Positions 9,190-18,525 of a DNA stretch of 64,000 nt are shown here, in pieces; within the stretch, counting starts at the first letter, position 1, and every line of letters begins with the position of its first letter. Both the position numbers and the translations under genes were made by a program. The DNA is taken from positions 1-64,000 of the forward strand of contig CACCID010000002.1 in the NCBI GenBank assembly GCA_902545945.1. Direction: 5' to 3'. The notes under the pieces are model-generated. The model saw nothing but the letters and a program-made list of their open reading frames with translations. It was not told the origin of the DNA and ran no database searches. This DNA is from an uncultured Pelagibacteraceae bacterium. GTDB taxonomy: Bacteria > Pseudomonadota > Alphaproteobacteria > Pelagibacterales > Pelagibacteraceae.

Positions 9190-11472
9190 ATGCCAAAAAA
9201 AACAGAAATCGACCATTACTCAGATAAAGAAGCTCTTGATTTTCATATAGAGGGAAAGTCAGGCAAAATTGAGATTGGATCATCAAAACCTTTAACAACT
9301 AAAAGAGATTTATCACTAGCTTATTCCCCAGGTGTTGCAGCACCAGTGAAAGAAATCGCAAAAGATCCTGATCTTGCTTATGACTATACAAGTAAAGGAA
9401 ATCTTGTAGCCGTAATTAGTAATGGGAGTGCGATTTTAGGATTGGGAAATTTAGGTTCACTTGCGTCTAAACCTGTAATGGAAGGGAAGTCAGTTTTGTT
9501 CAAACGTTTTGCAGATATAGACTCGATTGATATTGAAATTGATAATAAAGATACAAATTCAATTATTGAAACAATAAAAAATATAAGTGGAACATTTGGT
9601 GGTATCAATCTTGAAGATATAGCCGCTCCAGACTGTTTCATTATTGAACAAAAATTAAAAGAGACTTTAGATATCCCAGTGTTTCATGATGATCAGCACG
9701 GAACTGCAATCATAACTACGGCTGCTCTAATAAATGCCTTAGACATATCAAAGAAAAAAATTTCAGAGGTAAAAGTTGTTGTTAATGGTGCTGGGGCATC
9801 GGCACAAGCTTGCGCAAACCTATTTAAAAGTTCCGGAGTTAAAAGTAAAAATATAGTTATGTGTGATAGCAAGGGTGTAATTTACAAAGGAAGAAAAAAT
9901 ATTGATCAATTTAAATCTGCCCATGCTCTTGAAACAAAATTAAGAACTTTAGCTGATGCAATGAAAAATGCTGATGTATTTTTAGGCTTATCAGCAAAAG
10001 ATGTTGTTACTAAGGACATGGTAAAATCAATGGAAAAAAATCCAATTATTTTTGCGTGCGCAAATCCAGATCCAGAAATAAAGCCTGAATTGATAGAAGA
10101 AGTAAGAGATGATGCAATCATTGCAACTGGGCGATCTGATTATCCAAACCAAGTAAATAACCTTATTGGTTTTCCATATATATTTAGAGGTGCTTTAGAC
10201 GTAAGAGCAAAAGCTATTAACGAAGAAATGAAAGTTGCAGCTGCTAATGCCATAGCCCTTTTAGCTAGAGAGAACGTACCAGACGAAGTTGTAGCCGCTT
10301 ATGGTGGTGATAGACCAAGATATGGAAAAAATTATATAATCCCTTCAACTTTTGATCCAAGATTAATAAGTGTAATACCTGCAGCTGTTGCGGAAGCCGC
10401 AATGAAAAGTGGAGCTGCAAGAAAAAAAATTGAAGATCTTCAATTATATAAGGACCAGTTAACTAATCGTTTAGATCCTTCAATGTCAATTATGCAAGGT
10501 ATTAATGCAAAAATAAGAAAAAATCCTAAAAGAGTTATTTTTGCAGAAGGGGAAGACGAAAATATGCTTAAAGCTGCAATCGAATTTGGAAGAAATAAGC
10601 TTGGTATACCAATACTTATTGGTGCTGAAAATAGAGTTAAAGAACAATTAAAAAAAATCGGTTTAGATGAGAATTATAAAATTGAGATAGTAAATTCTAC
10701 AGATAAAGAGAAGAGAGAAAAATATGTTAGGCATCTTTATAAAAAGCTTCAAAGAGAAGGTCAGCTTGAAAGGGATGTTGATCGATTAGTTAGAAATGAC
10801 AGAATAGCATGGGGCTCTTCTATGATAGCTTGTAAAGATGCAGACGCAATGGTTACAGGTAATATTAGACATTATGCAGCTTCAATTGAAAAGTTAAAAA
10901 AAGTAGTAGAAGCAAGATCTGGAGAGGAAATTTTTGGTATGACAATGATTGTTTCTAAAGGAAAAACAATACTTGTTGCAGATACGAATGTTACGGAGTT
11001 ACCATCCGCCGAAAGATTAGTAAATATCTCAAAATCTTGTGTTCGTATTGCTCGTCTATTTGGATTTGAACCAAAAGTAGCTTTTTTATCTCACTCTACT
11101 TTTGGGAAGCCTTTATCTAGAAACACAAGACATGTTAGAGATGCAATAGAAAAATTAAAAAAAGAAAAAGTTGATTTTGATTTTGACGGGGAGATGCAGC
11201 CAGATGTAGCTTTGAACCCTATCTATAAAGAAATCTATCCATTTTCTAAAATAGTTGGTAATGCAAATGTTTTGATAATGCCGGCTTTACATAGTGCTGC
11301 GATCTCAACAAAACTTATGAAAGTTTTCGGAGGGGGAAAAAACATTGGTCCGTTATTGATTGGATTAGGTCAGCCTATAGAGGTTGCACCACTAAGAGCT
11401 TCGACATCTGAAATTTTAAATTTAGCATCTATTGCTGCATATTCTTCAGACGTAATTGATTACTCCAATTAA
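9190..11472 (+). CDS. maeB: NADP-dependent malic enzyme with phosphotransacetylase-like tail
   Basis: This 760-residue MaeB-type enzyme decarboxylates malate to pyruvate. Residues 1 to about 425 are the malic enzyme part, with LAYSPGVAAPVKEIA near 44-58 and an NAD(P)-binding region around VVVNGAGASAQACANLF. Residues about 435-755 are the phosphotransacetylase-like domain, which in MaeB proteins is regulatory rather than catalytic. Length matches the family. It is transcribed alone: upstream is divergent murJ and downstream the BON lipoprotein gene converges with a 4-base overlap. I see no riboswitch-like structure in the 69-base leader. Confidence 0.96.
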   Translation: MPKKTEIDHYSDKEALDFHIEGKSGKIEIGSSKPLTTKRDLSLAYSPGVAAPVKEIAKDPDLAYDYTSKGNLVAVISNGSAILGLGNLGSLASKPVMEGKSVLFKRFADIDSIDIEIDNKDTNSIIETIKNISGTFGGINLEDIAAPDCFIIEQKLKETLDIPVFHDDQHGTAIITTAALINALDISKKKISEVKVVVNGAGASAQACANLFKSSGVKSKNIVMCDSKGVIYKGRKNIDQFKSAHALETKLRTLADAMKNADVFLGLSAKDVVTKDMVKSMEKNPIIFACANPDPEIKPELIEEVRDDAIIATGRSDYPNQVNNLIGFPYIFRGALDVRAKAINEEMKVAAANAIALLARENVPDEVVAAYGGDRPRYGKNYIIPSTFDPRLISVIPAAVAEAAMKSGAARKKIEDLQLYKDQLTNRLDPSMSIMQGINAKIRKNPKRVIFAEGEDENMLKAAIEFGRNKLGIPILIGAENRVKEQLKKIGLDENYKIEIVNSTDKEKREKYVRHLYKKLQREGQLERDVDRLVRNDRIAWGSSMIACKDADAMVTGNIRHYAASIEKLKKVVEARSGEEIFGMTMIVSKGKTILVADTNVTELPSAERLVNISKSCVRIARLFGFEPKVAFLSHSTFGKPLSRNTRHVRDAIEKLKKEKVDFDFDGEMQPDVALNPIYKEIYPFSKIVGNANVLIMPALHSAAISTKLMKVFGGGKNIGPLLIGLGQPIEVAPLRASTSEILNLASIAAYSSDVIDYSN

Positions 11473-12047
11473 AATTTCGTTCTACTTAGTTCAGATGCCA
11501 AATATATTGATGGTATAACCTTTTCTACGTCATAAATTTTATTAGCTTCATTAATTACCTCTTTTTTTTCATCTTCATCCATTGCTATCCCAAAAATATA
11601 AATATTTTTATTTACTGTTTCTAATGTGTAATTTCTAGCTTTAGTTTTTTTATTAAAAATTAAAGCAGATCTTAATTGACTTGTTATTAAAATATCTTTT
11701 GCTGCATTTTTAAAATTACTCTGACCTTTAATTGTTATTGCATTTTTAACAGACCTAACACCTTTGGTTTCCCAAGCCATTTTTGTAATTTGTATTTTTT
11801 CTTCTGGCTCATCAACCTTTCCAGATAAAAATATCCTTCCATCAATTACTTCGGATTGTATCGATATAAAATACTTTTTTTCTGTAAGTGCAAGTCTAGC
11901 TGAAAGATTTTTTTGCATAATTGTGTCATCTATTTGCATTCCAATTGTTCTAGGATCAAATGTAATATTTACCCCAGTGCCAAATTGAGTGGCTGAAGAG
12001 CAAGCTGAAATAAATAATATTAAGACTAAACTAATTATTCTCTTCAT
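11469..12047 (-). CDS. BON-domain outer-membrane lipoprotein (DolP/YraP-like)
   Basis: This 192-residue predicted lipoprotein has the signal MKRIISLVLILFISAC, with the lipidated cysteine at 16. Two BON domains follow, at roughly residues 48-115 and 120-188. Such proteins bind anionic phospholipid and support envelope integrity; E. coli DolP (YraP) is the closest known type and is also encoded in the rsmI/lpoA neighbourhood. Its start overlaps the rsmI stop by 17 bases. I infer the DolP-like role from domain layout and context. Confidence 0.87.
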   Translation of the reverse strand: MKRIISLVLILFISACSSATQFGTGVNITFDPRTIGMQIDDTIMQKNLSARLALTEKKYFISIQSEVIDGRIFLSGKVDEPEEKIQITKMAWETKGVRSVKNAITIKGQSNFKNAAKDILITSQLRSALIFNKKTKARNYTLETVNKNIYIFGIAMDEDEKKEVINEANKIYDVEKVIPSIYLASELSRTKF

Positions 12048-12870
12048 TTTTTATTTTTAAACATATGTTATAAACCTTTCTTCTATTTACTGTTTCCGTC
12101 TCCAAAATCAAATCAACAGTATCTTTCAAGCTATAATTTTCTAAATATTTTCTAGCTTTATTCACAATTTTTTTTTCATCAATTTCCTCTGTTGTTTCAT
12201 TTTTTTCAGACACTACAATTGTGAGCTCTCCTTTTACGATATTTTTAATTGTTTTTAGTTTGTCTATATCTTCTCTTATAAAAGCTTCATGTAGTTTGGT
12301 AATTTCTTTTGCTATAAGAATTTTTCTACCAGAAAAATATTTTTTAAAATTTTTTAAATAGAAATTAAGCTTGTTTGAAGGAATAAAAAAAACTTGTGTG
12401 TAATAGTTTTTGGATAATGAAATTAGAACTTTTTCAAGTTTATTTAACGTTTTAGGTAAAAAACCATAAAATAAAAACTGATCTTTAAAACCAGAAACGC
12501 TCACTGCAGTTGTAATTGATGAAACACCAGGAATTGGGGTAATGGTTATATTATTAGTTATACATTCATTTACTAATAATCTTCCTGGATCTGATAAGAG
12601 TGGTGTGCCTGCATCTGAAATTAAAGACAAAATTTTGCCGTCATTAAAATATTTAATTATGGATGTTATTTGTTTTTTTTCATTAAACTTATGATAAGCA
12701 ACTAATTTTTTATTAATTTTATAATAATTTAAAAGTTTTATAGAATGTCTTGTGTCCTCACAAAGAATTATGTCTGATTTTTTTAAAACTTCTAATGCCC
12801 TTAATGTTATATCATCTAAATTTCCAATAGGTGTAGAAACAATATATAAGTTATTTGGTAAAATTTGCAT
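12031..12870 (-). CDS. rsmI: 16S rRNA 2'-O-methyltransferase RsmI
   Basis: RsmI methylates the 2'-OH of C1402 in 16S rRNA. The 279-residue protein starts with the family pattern VSTPIGNLDDITLRALEVL, followed by CEDTRHS, and has the SDAGTPLLSDPG motif near residues 87-98. The start codon at 12870 is one base away from the start of the divergent LpoA-like gene. The same rsmI/lpoA divergent arrangement occurs in E. coli (yraL/yraM). Confidence 0.95.
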   Translation of the reverse strand: MQILPNNLYIVSTPIGNLDDITLRALEVLKKSDIILCEDTRHSIKLLNYYKINKKLVAYHKFNEKKQITSIIKYFNDGKILSLISDAGTPLLSDPGRLLVNECITNNITITPIPGVSSITTAVSVSGFKDQFLFYGFLPKTLNKLEKVLISLSKNYYTQVFFIPSNKLNFYLKNFKKYFSGRKILIAKEITKLHEAFIREDIDKLKTIKNIVKGELTIVVSEKNETTEEIDEKKIVNKARKYLENYSLKDTVDLILETETVNRRKVYNICLKIKNEENN

Positions 12871-12871
12871 T

Positions 12872-14026
12872 ATGAAAAAAAAGTTTTTGCTATCACTATT
12901 TTATTTATTATTTATTTTAAATTCTAACTTATCTAGCAATGAAAACAATAAAACACTAAAAGTTGGATTGCTAGTACCACTGACTGGAGCTTATAGTGAG
13001 TTAGGAAATTCGTTGCTGTACTCTTTACAACTCGCTTTAGAAGAAATAAATGATGAAGATGTGGTTATTATTCCAAGAGACTCTGGCTTTAATGATAAAG
13101 AAAAACTTAAAAGAGCTATTAATGATGTTAGATCCAACGGTGTTAAAATTATAATTGGCCCTATTTCTAATGAAGAATTCGATGAAGCAAAAAAAAATAG
13201 TGATCTAATATTTATCTCTCCATCTAACATTGAACCTGAACTATCTGGAAATATAATAAGTATTGGAATTAGCCTAGAGTCTCAATTGTTAGCCATTTCA
13301 AATTTTTTAAAAAACCAAAAAAAAAATAAAACGATTATCATGTATCCTAAAAATGAATATTTAGAACTAGTTGAAAAAAGATTAAAAAATTTAAATCTAC
13401 AAAATTTTAAAACTTTTACATATAGTCCCAATCCTGAAGTTCTAACTGGTGAAATTGAAACCTTAACAAATTATTCGCAGAGAAAACGAAGTTTAGAATT
13501 AAGAAAAAAAATGTTTCAAGACAAAGAAGATGAAGAGTCAATTAAGGAATTAGAACGCTTAGAACAATTATATACTCTTGGTGAAGTAAATTTCGACTCT
13601 GTGATAATTGTTGATTTTGGAAGCAGCCTTAAAAGTGTTTTAACCTCTTTAGTTTATACCGACGTAAACCAAGATAAAGTTACATTCACAACTGTTAATC
13701 AATGGTTTGATGAAAGTATTTTTTATGAAAATACTATTAAAGATCTTTATTATCCTTCTGTAAATTATAAAGAATTTAAAAAATATAATGACAGATATTT
13801 TAAGAAATTTAATGCAAATCCTAATGAAATTACAATACTAGCCTACGACGCACTAGGTCTAATCTATTATGCTTGGAAAAAAAATGGGAAAATTAACTCT
13901 ATAAACGATTTAATATTTAAAAATAAAATAAAGGGGAAAATTGGTACGTTTACATTCAAAAACGGTAAAATAATTCAAGAATTAGATATTTATAAAACTG
14001 CTAATAAAAAATTTGTTAAATTTTAG
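12872..14026 (+). CDS. LpoA-like periplasmic-binding-fold protein
   Basis: Starting at the ATG at 12872, this is a 384-residue protein with a signal peptide (MKKKFLLSLFYLLFILNSN). A type I periplasmic-binding fold (Leu/Ile/Val-binding-like) begins LKVGLLVPLTGAYSELG and runs to the end. Position next to rsmI and the fold match the penicillin-binding-protein activator LpoA C-terminal domain; the N-terminal TPR part of E. coli LpoA is absent. No lipobox cysteine is present, so it is probably soluble in the periplasm. A longer in-frame start at 12752 exists but would lie inside rsmI and hide the signal peptide. An alternative role as a transport binding protein is possible. Confidence 0.8.
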   Translation: MKKKFLLSLFYLLFILNSNLSSNENNKTLKVGLLVPLTGAYSELGNSLLYSLQLALEEINDEDVVIIPRDSGFNDKEKLKRAINDVRSNGVKIIIGPISNEEFDEAKKNSDLIFISPSNIEPELSGNIISIGISLESQLLAISNFLKNQKKNKTIIMYPKNEYLELVEKRLKNLNLQNFKTFTYSPNPEVLTGEIETLTNYSQRKRSLELRKKMFQDKEDEESIKELERLEQLYTLGEVNFDSVIIVDFGSSLKSVLTSLVYTDVNQDKVTFTTVNQWFDESIFYENTIKDLYYPSVNYKEFKKYNDRYFKKFNANPNEITILAYDALGLIYYAWKKNGKINSINDLIFKNKIKGKIGTFTFKNGKIIQELDIYKTANKKFVKF

Positions 14027-14591
14027 TTTTTTTTAAGAGTTTTTTGTAAGCTAAAAATCTATGATCCATATTGATTTTTCTTTCTCTCGACATTTGACCG
14101 AAAGTTATTTTTTTTGTATTTGGGATAAAAATTGGATCATATCCAAATCCCTTTCGACCAAATATTCTAGTAGAAATTTTTCCATATAGATTTCCTTGTA
14201 CTGTGACGATTTTTCCAAATTTATTTTTATATGAAAGGCTACAAACAAATTTAGCCTTTCTATTTTTTTTATTTTTCATTTTCTTTAAAAGAACTTTCAT
14301 TGCTTTAAAAAAACTTCCATGCTTTTTTGCTAATCTAGCAGAATAAATCCCTGGCTTGTTTTTAAGAGCTTTTATGCACAAACCAGAATCATCTGATATT
14401 ACTGGGTAGTCTACAAATCTAGAAAAATACTTTACCTTGAGTTTAGAGTTGGAGATAAATGATTTGCCTGTTTCTTTTGGGCTTTTGATATTAAGTGATG
14501 TTGGTGAAACCTTTTTTAATTTTTTAGGTAGTAAATATGCTAATTCCTTGAATTTTCCTTTGTTATGAGTGCCAATTAAAATTTTTTTCAT
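14016..14591 (-). CDS. rdgB: XTP/dITP diphosphatase RdgB (Ham1 family)
   Basis: This 191-residue house-cleaning enzyme hydrolyses dITP, XTP and other non-canonical purine triphosphates. Family motifs are GTHNKGKFKELAYLL at the N-terminus, the SDDSGLCIKAL metal/catalytic region near 65-75, and GRKGFGYDPIFIP near 141-153. The 3' end overlaps the convergent LpoA-like gene by 11 bases. The 45 bases to grpE must hold both start regions. Pairing with grpE is common in alphaproteobacteria. Confidence 0.95.
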   Translation of the reverse strand: MKKILIGTHNKGKFKELAYLLPKKLKKVSPTSLNIKSPKETGKSFISNSKLKVKYFSRFVDYPVISDDSGLCIKALKNKPGIYSARLAKKHGSFFKAMKVLLKKMKNKKNRKAKFVCSLSYKNKFGKIVTVQGNLYGKISTRIFGRKGFGYDPIFIPNTKKITFGQMSRERKINMDHRFLAYKKLLKKTKI

Positions 14592-14636
14592 ATCTAGTCT
14601 AGTAATTTAATAAATAATTATTATATAGCATCGTAC

Positions 14637-15230
14637 ATGACTGACAATGACAAACAAAAAAAAGGCTTACGAAAAGAAGAAGAGATTAAAGATACAAAAA
14701 ATCAGAATATAGATGAAAATAAAGAATTAACCTTAGAAGAAAAGTTAAAAGAAACTGAAGAAAAATTATTAAGATCTCTTGCAGAAATTGAAAATCAAAG
14801 ACGAAGATTCGAAAAAGAAATTAAAGATGCATTCGATTTTGGGTCGTTTAACTTTGCTAAGGAAAATTTAGCAATTTTAGACAATCTTCAGAGGGCTAAA
14901 GAAGCTATCAAAAATGACACAAAACTAAAAGAAAGCAAAGACTTTAATAAATTTTTAGAAAATATAAATATTATCGAGAAAGATTTAATTTCTATATTTG
15001 AGAGAAATAGAATTAAAAAAATTGATTCTAATAACAAAAAGTTTGATCCTAATTTTCATCAAGCTATGTCTGAAGTTGAAGATGATAAAGCAGAACCAGG
15101 ATCAATAATTCATGAAATACAAGCAGGCTATATGTTGGGTGAAAGATTACTTAGACCAGCTTTGGTGAGCGTAGCAAAGAAAAAAGTTAAAAAAGATGAA
15201 GAAAATAACGATAAAAAAGGAGAAAAATAG
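14637..15230 (+). CDS. grpE: Nucleotide exchange factor GrpE
   Basis: GrpE releases ADP from DnaK. The 197-residue protein has a charged, disordered N-terminus, a long coiled-coil (about 35-95, with LLRSLAEIENQRRRFEKE) and the C-terminal wing ending in GYMLGERLLRPALVSVAKK, the family signature. The start at 14637 is the first ATG after the rdgB start. It leads the grpE-dnaK-dnaJ block. I saw no CIRCE element upstream and no hrcA gene in the window. Confidence 0.96.
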   Translation: MTDNDKQKKGLRKEEEIKDTKNQNIDENKELTLEEKLKETEEKLLRSLAEIENQRRRFEKEIKDAFDFGSFNFAKENLAILDNLQRAKEAIKNDTKLKESKDFNKFLENINIIEKDLISIFERNRIKKIDSNNKKFDPNFHQAMSEVEDDKAEPGSIIHEIQAGYMLGERLLRPALVSVAKKKVKKDEENNDKKGEK

Positions 15231-15231
15231 A

Positions 15232-15259
15232 CTTGTAGATGTAGAAAAAACACCCATAT
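15232..15259 (+). promoter_or_regulatory. Candidate sigma-32 (RpoH) promoter for dnaK
   Basis: In the 49-base grpE-dnaK spacer there is CTTGTA at 15232-15237 and ACCCATAT at 15252-15259, 14 bases apart. The E. coli sigma-32 consensus is CTTGAA, 13-15 bases, CCCCATNT, so this differs at one base in each box. Transcription would start about 15 bases before the dnaK ATG, leaving room for the AGGAAA ribosome-binding site at 15271-15276. Position and target gene make it convincing; no expression data are available. Confidence 0.6.
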
Positions 15260-15279
15260 AGCTACTGAATAGGAAAATT

Positions 15280-17208
15280 ATGAGTAAAGTAATAGGCATA
15301 GATTTAGGAACAACAAACTCTTGCGTAGCTATAATGGATGGCTCTCAAGCAAAGGTTTTAGAAAACGTAGAAGGTGCTAGAACAACTCCTTCAGTAGTTG
15401 CTTTTCTTGAAAATGAAGAAAAATTGATTGGTCAACCTGCAAAAAGGCAAGCCGTTACAAATGCAGGTGATACAATATTTGCAGCAAAAAGATTAATTGG
15501 AAGAAAATTTGACGGTCCTTCTGTTCAAAAAGATATTTCAAAAGTACCATATAAAATTGTTAAATCAGACAATGGAGATGCTTGGGTAGAGGGAAAAGGT
15601 AAAAAATATTCACCAGCACAAATTTCAGCTTTTGTTTTACAAAAAATGAAAGAGACAGCTGAAAAATATTTAGGTCAAGCTGTAACTAAAGCAGTAATAA
15701 CTGTTCCCGCTTATTTTAATGACTCTCAAAGACAAGCTACTAAAGATGCTGGTAAAATTGCTGGGCTTGAAGTTTTGAGAATAATTAATGAACCAACTGC
15801 AGCATCATTAGCTTATGGATTAGACAAAAAAGGTGGAAAGAAAATAGCTGTATATGATTTAGGTGGAGGAACTTTTGATATTTCAATTTTAGAAATAGGT
15901 GATGGAGTATTTGAAGTTAAATCTACAAATGGGGATACTTTCTTAGGTGGTGAAGATTTTGATGATGCAATTGTAGAGTACTTGGCAAATGAGTTTAAAA
16001 AAGACAACGGTATAGATTTAAAAACTGATAAACTTGCACTTCAAAGATTAAAAGAGGCAGCAGAAAAAGCAAAAATTGAGCTATCATCAGCAGCACAAAC
16101 AGAAATAAATTTACCATTTATAACTGCAGATAAAACTGGTCCTAAACATTTAAATTTAAAATTTACTAGAGCAAAATTAGAAGCTTTAGTTCAAGGATTA
16201 GTAGATAGAACTTTAGGACCATGTAAAACTGCATTAAAAGACTCTGGATTTTCAGCGGCAGAAATTAACGAAGTGGTTCTTGTAGGTGGAATGACAAGAA
16301 TGCCTAAAATTATTGAGACAGTTAAAAACTTTTTTGGAAAAGAACCAAACAAAAGTGTTAACCCTGATGAAGTTGTAGCTATGGGGGCAGCTATACAAGG
16401 TGGAGTACTTCAAGGCGATGTAAAAGATGTATTGCTTTTAGATGTAACACCTCTCTCTTTAGGAATTGAGACTTTAGGTGGGGTATCTACAAAATTAATA
16501 GAAAAAAATACAACTATACCAACTAAGAAAAGTCAGGTTTTCTCTACCGCTGAAGATAATCAGCCCGCAGTTTCTATAAGAGTTTTACAGGGTGAAAGAG
16601 AGATGGCAGCAGACAATAAAATTTTAGGAAACTTTGAATTAGTAGGTTTACCACCAGCTCCAAGAGGTACACCTCAAATAGAAGTAACATTTGATATAGA
16701 TGCCAACGGTATAGTGAATGTTTCTGCAAAAGATAAAGGGACTGGAAAAGAGCAAAAGATACAAATTCAAGCCTCTGGAGGTTTATCTGACGAAGAAATA
16801 AACAAGATGGTTAAAGATGCTGAAGCTAATAAAGAAGCTGACAAAAAGAAAAGAGAGTCTGTGGATGCTAGAAACCAAGCTGATAGTTTAGTTTTCTCTA
16901 CAGAAAAAAGTTTGAAAGAACATGGTGATAAAGTTTCAGCTGATGAAAAGAAATCTATCGAAAATGGGATCGCTGATTTGAAAAAATCTTTAGAGGGAAC
17001 AGACGTGGAAGATATTAAGAAAAAGACGCAAAGTTTAATCCAGGTTTCAATGAAATTAGGTGAAGCAGTTTACAAAAGCCAACAAAAACCTGAGGCTGGT
17101 AAGTCTGAAAGTCCAAAAGATACTAAACCTAATGATAAAGACAATGTAGTTGATGCTGATTTTGAAGACGTAAAGGAAAAAGAAGAAGATAAAGAAAAAA
17201 GCGCCTAA
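15280..17208 (+). CDS. dnaK: Hsp70 chaperone DnaK
   Basis: This 642-residue DnaK has the phosphate-binding motif [15 protein letters not shown] at the N-terminus, the second Hsp70 signature [13 protein letters not shown]-type motif near 190-205 (here [12 protein letters not shown]) and the third [12 protein letters not shown] near 330-341. The substrate-binding domain follows, and the C-terminal tail is acidic and ends with a DADFEDVKE-type segment. A ribosome-binding site AGGAAA precedes the ATG. A sigma-32-like promoter directly upstream suggests heat-shock control in addition to read-through from grpE. Confidence 0.98.
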   Translation: MSKVIGIDLGTTNSCVAIMDGSQAKVLENVEGARTTPSVVAFLENEEKLIGQPAKRQAVTNAGDTIFAAKRLIGRKFDGPSVQKDISKVPYKIVKSDNGDAWVEGKGKKYSPAQISAFVLQKMKETAEKYLGQAVTKAVITVPAYFNDSQRQATKDAGKIAGLEVLRIINEPTAASLAYGLDKKGGKKIAVYDLGGGTFDISILEIGDGVFEVKSTNGDTFLGGEDFDDAIVEYLANEFKKDNGIDLKTDKLALQRLKEAAEKAKIELSSAAQTEINLPFITADKTGPKHLNLKFTRAKLEALVQGLVDRTLGPCKTALKDSGFSAAEINEVVLVGGMTRMPKIIETVKNFFGKEPNKSVNPDEVVAMGAAIQGGVLQGDVKDVLLLDVTPLSLGIETLGGVSTKLIEKNTTIPTKKSQVFSTAEDNQPAVSIRVLQGEREMAADNKILGNFELVGLPPAPRGTPQIEVTFDIDANGIVNVSAKDKGTGKEQKIQIQASGGLSDEEINKMVKDAEANKEADKKKRESVDARNQADSLVFSTEKSLKEHGDKVSADEKKSIENGIADLKKSLEGTDVEDIKKKTQSLIQVSMKLGEAVYKSQQKPEAGKSESPKDTKPNDKDNVVDADFEDVKEKEEDKEKSA

Positions 17209-17228
17209 GATAATAAAGGAGACGTCCC

Positions 17229-18350
17229 GTGGCTAAAAGAGATTGTTATGATGTCTTAGGTGTACCGAGATCTGCATCAAAAGACGACATCAAAAAAGCT
17301 TATAGAAAACTCGCTCTTAAATATCACCCAGATAAAACTAAAGGTGATAAAACTTCAGAAGAAAAATTCAAAGAGGCTAGCGAGGCTTATCACATTCTTT
17401 CGGATGAAAAGAGAAAAGCTAACTACAATCAATTCGGACACGCTGCTTTTGAGGGTGGAGGTGGAGGTGGTCAAGGGTTTGGTGGTTTTGATACCTCATC
17501 CTTTTCAGATCTTTTTGAGGATTTCTTCAGCGATTTTGGTGGGGGTGCTTCAACTAGAAGATCGAGCAACAGAGGAAATGATTTAAGGTACGATGTAAAT
17601 ATCGATTTAGAAGAGGCTTACAAAGGTGTTCAAAAAAATGTTAAGTACACAACTTATAAATCTTGCTCCTCTTGCTCTGGAAGTGGTGCTGCAAAAGGCT
17701 CAAAACCTGTTAGATGTGATTATTGTTCTGGAAGAGGAAAAGTAAGAACTAATCAAGGATTTTTTACTGTACAACAAACTTGCCCACAATGTAGCGGATA
17801 CGGAGAAATGATTAGTGATCCTTGTAATAGATGCAGTGGTAACGGAAAAGTGCAATCTAATGAAAATGTAACAGTAAAAATTCCTAAAGGCGTTGACGAT
17901 GGTACTAGAATAAGAGTAGCTGGTAAAGGTGAAGCTGGTTCCAAAGGTGGTTCCAGCGGAGATCTTTATTTATTTATATCTATAGACAATCATGAAATAT
18001 TTAAAAGGGCTGACGAGAATTTATACTACGAACTTCCGATTTCATTTACAAATGCTGCACTTGGAACTTCAGTTGATGTTCCATCAATAGATGGGGGTAA
18101 ATCGAAAATCAAGATTCCTGCTGGTACACAACATGGCAAACAATTTAGACTTAGAGGTAAAGGTATGCCAGTCCTAAGAGGAGGTGCTTTTGGTGATTTA
18201 TATATAAGAATAAATACACAAGTTCCAACTTCATTGACTAAAAAGCAAAAAGAAATTCTTGAGGAGTTTAACGAAATCGAAAGTAATAAACCAGATCCTG
18301 TTATTAAAAGTTTTTTTGAAAAAGCTAAAAAGTTTTGGAGAAATTCCTAA
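17229..18350 (+). CDS. dnaJ: Co-chaperone DnaJ
   Basis: This 373-residue class I J-protein starts at a GTG (17229) preceded by AAGGAG at 17216-17221. The J domain has HPD at residues 33-35, followed by a glycine-rich region (about 75-95). The zinc domain shows four repeats CSSCSGSG, CDYCSGRG, CPQCSGYG and CNRCSGNG, and the C-terminal substrate-binding domains complete the protein. It stimulates DnaK ATPase and lies 20 bases after it. An overlapping 108-codon open frame in the same DNA has no family features and is not a gene. Confidence 0.97.
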   Translation: MAKRDCYDVLGVPRSASKDDIKKAYRKLALKYHPDKTKGDKTSEEKFKEASEAYHILSDEKRKANYNQFGHAAFEGGGGGGQGFGGFDTSSFSDLFEDFFSDFGGGASTRRSSNRGNDLRYDVNIDLEEAYKGVQKNVKYTTYKSCSSCSGSGAAKGSKPVRCDYCSGRGKVRTNQGFFTVQQTCPQCSGYGEMISDPCNRCSGNGKVQSNENVTVKIPKGVDDGTRIRVAGKGEAGSKGGSSGDLYLFISIDNHEIFKRADENLYYELPISFTNAALGTSVDVPSIDGGKSKIKIPAGTQHGKQFRLRGKGMPVLRGGAFGDLYIRINTQVPTSLTKKQKEILEEFNEIESNKPDPVIKSFFEKAKKFWRNS

Positions 18351-18354
18351 TTAA

Positions 18355-18525
18355 ATGAGCACTGATCAAATAATGTCTGCAATTTTTCTAATTGCAGTGT
18401 TAATTTTAGTTTTACCCGGCTTCCTTTCCACAAATTATAAATTAAAGGAATTTTTAAGAAATTTATCTATTTGGGCTATAATTATATTAGTTATTATTGT
18501 AATCATTTATTTTATTAGTTTATGA
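18355..18525 (+). CDS. Small membrane protein, 56 residues
   Basis: A 57-codon frame runs from ATG at 18355 to TGA at 18525, filling the dnaJ-dapB gap. The product has two hydrophobic segments, residues about 6-22 (MSAIFLIAVLILVLPGF) and 37-54 (NLSIWAIIILVIIVIIYF), with a short polar turn NYKLKEFLR between them. The stop overlaps the dapB start (ATGA), which argues for translational coupling and real coding. I do not recognise a named family. The second segment loosely resembles the N-terminal anchor of some alphaproteobacterial aspartyl-protease-like membrane proteins, but no protease domain follows. Confidence 0.65.
   Translation: MSTDQIMSAIFLIAVLILVLPGFLSTNYKLKEFLRNLSIWAIIILVIIVIIYFISL

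Noticed and set aside
14592-14636. CIRCE element or HrcA control at grpE
   Set aside because: No TTAGCACTC/GAGTGCTAA inverted repeat is present here or before dnaK.
17260-17586. A 108-codon open frame on the plus strand inside dnaJ
   Set aside because: It lies in another frame of the well-supported dnaJ gene and has no family motif; it is a by-product of the AT-rich sequence.
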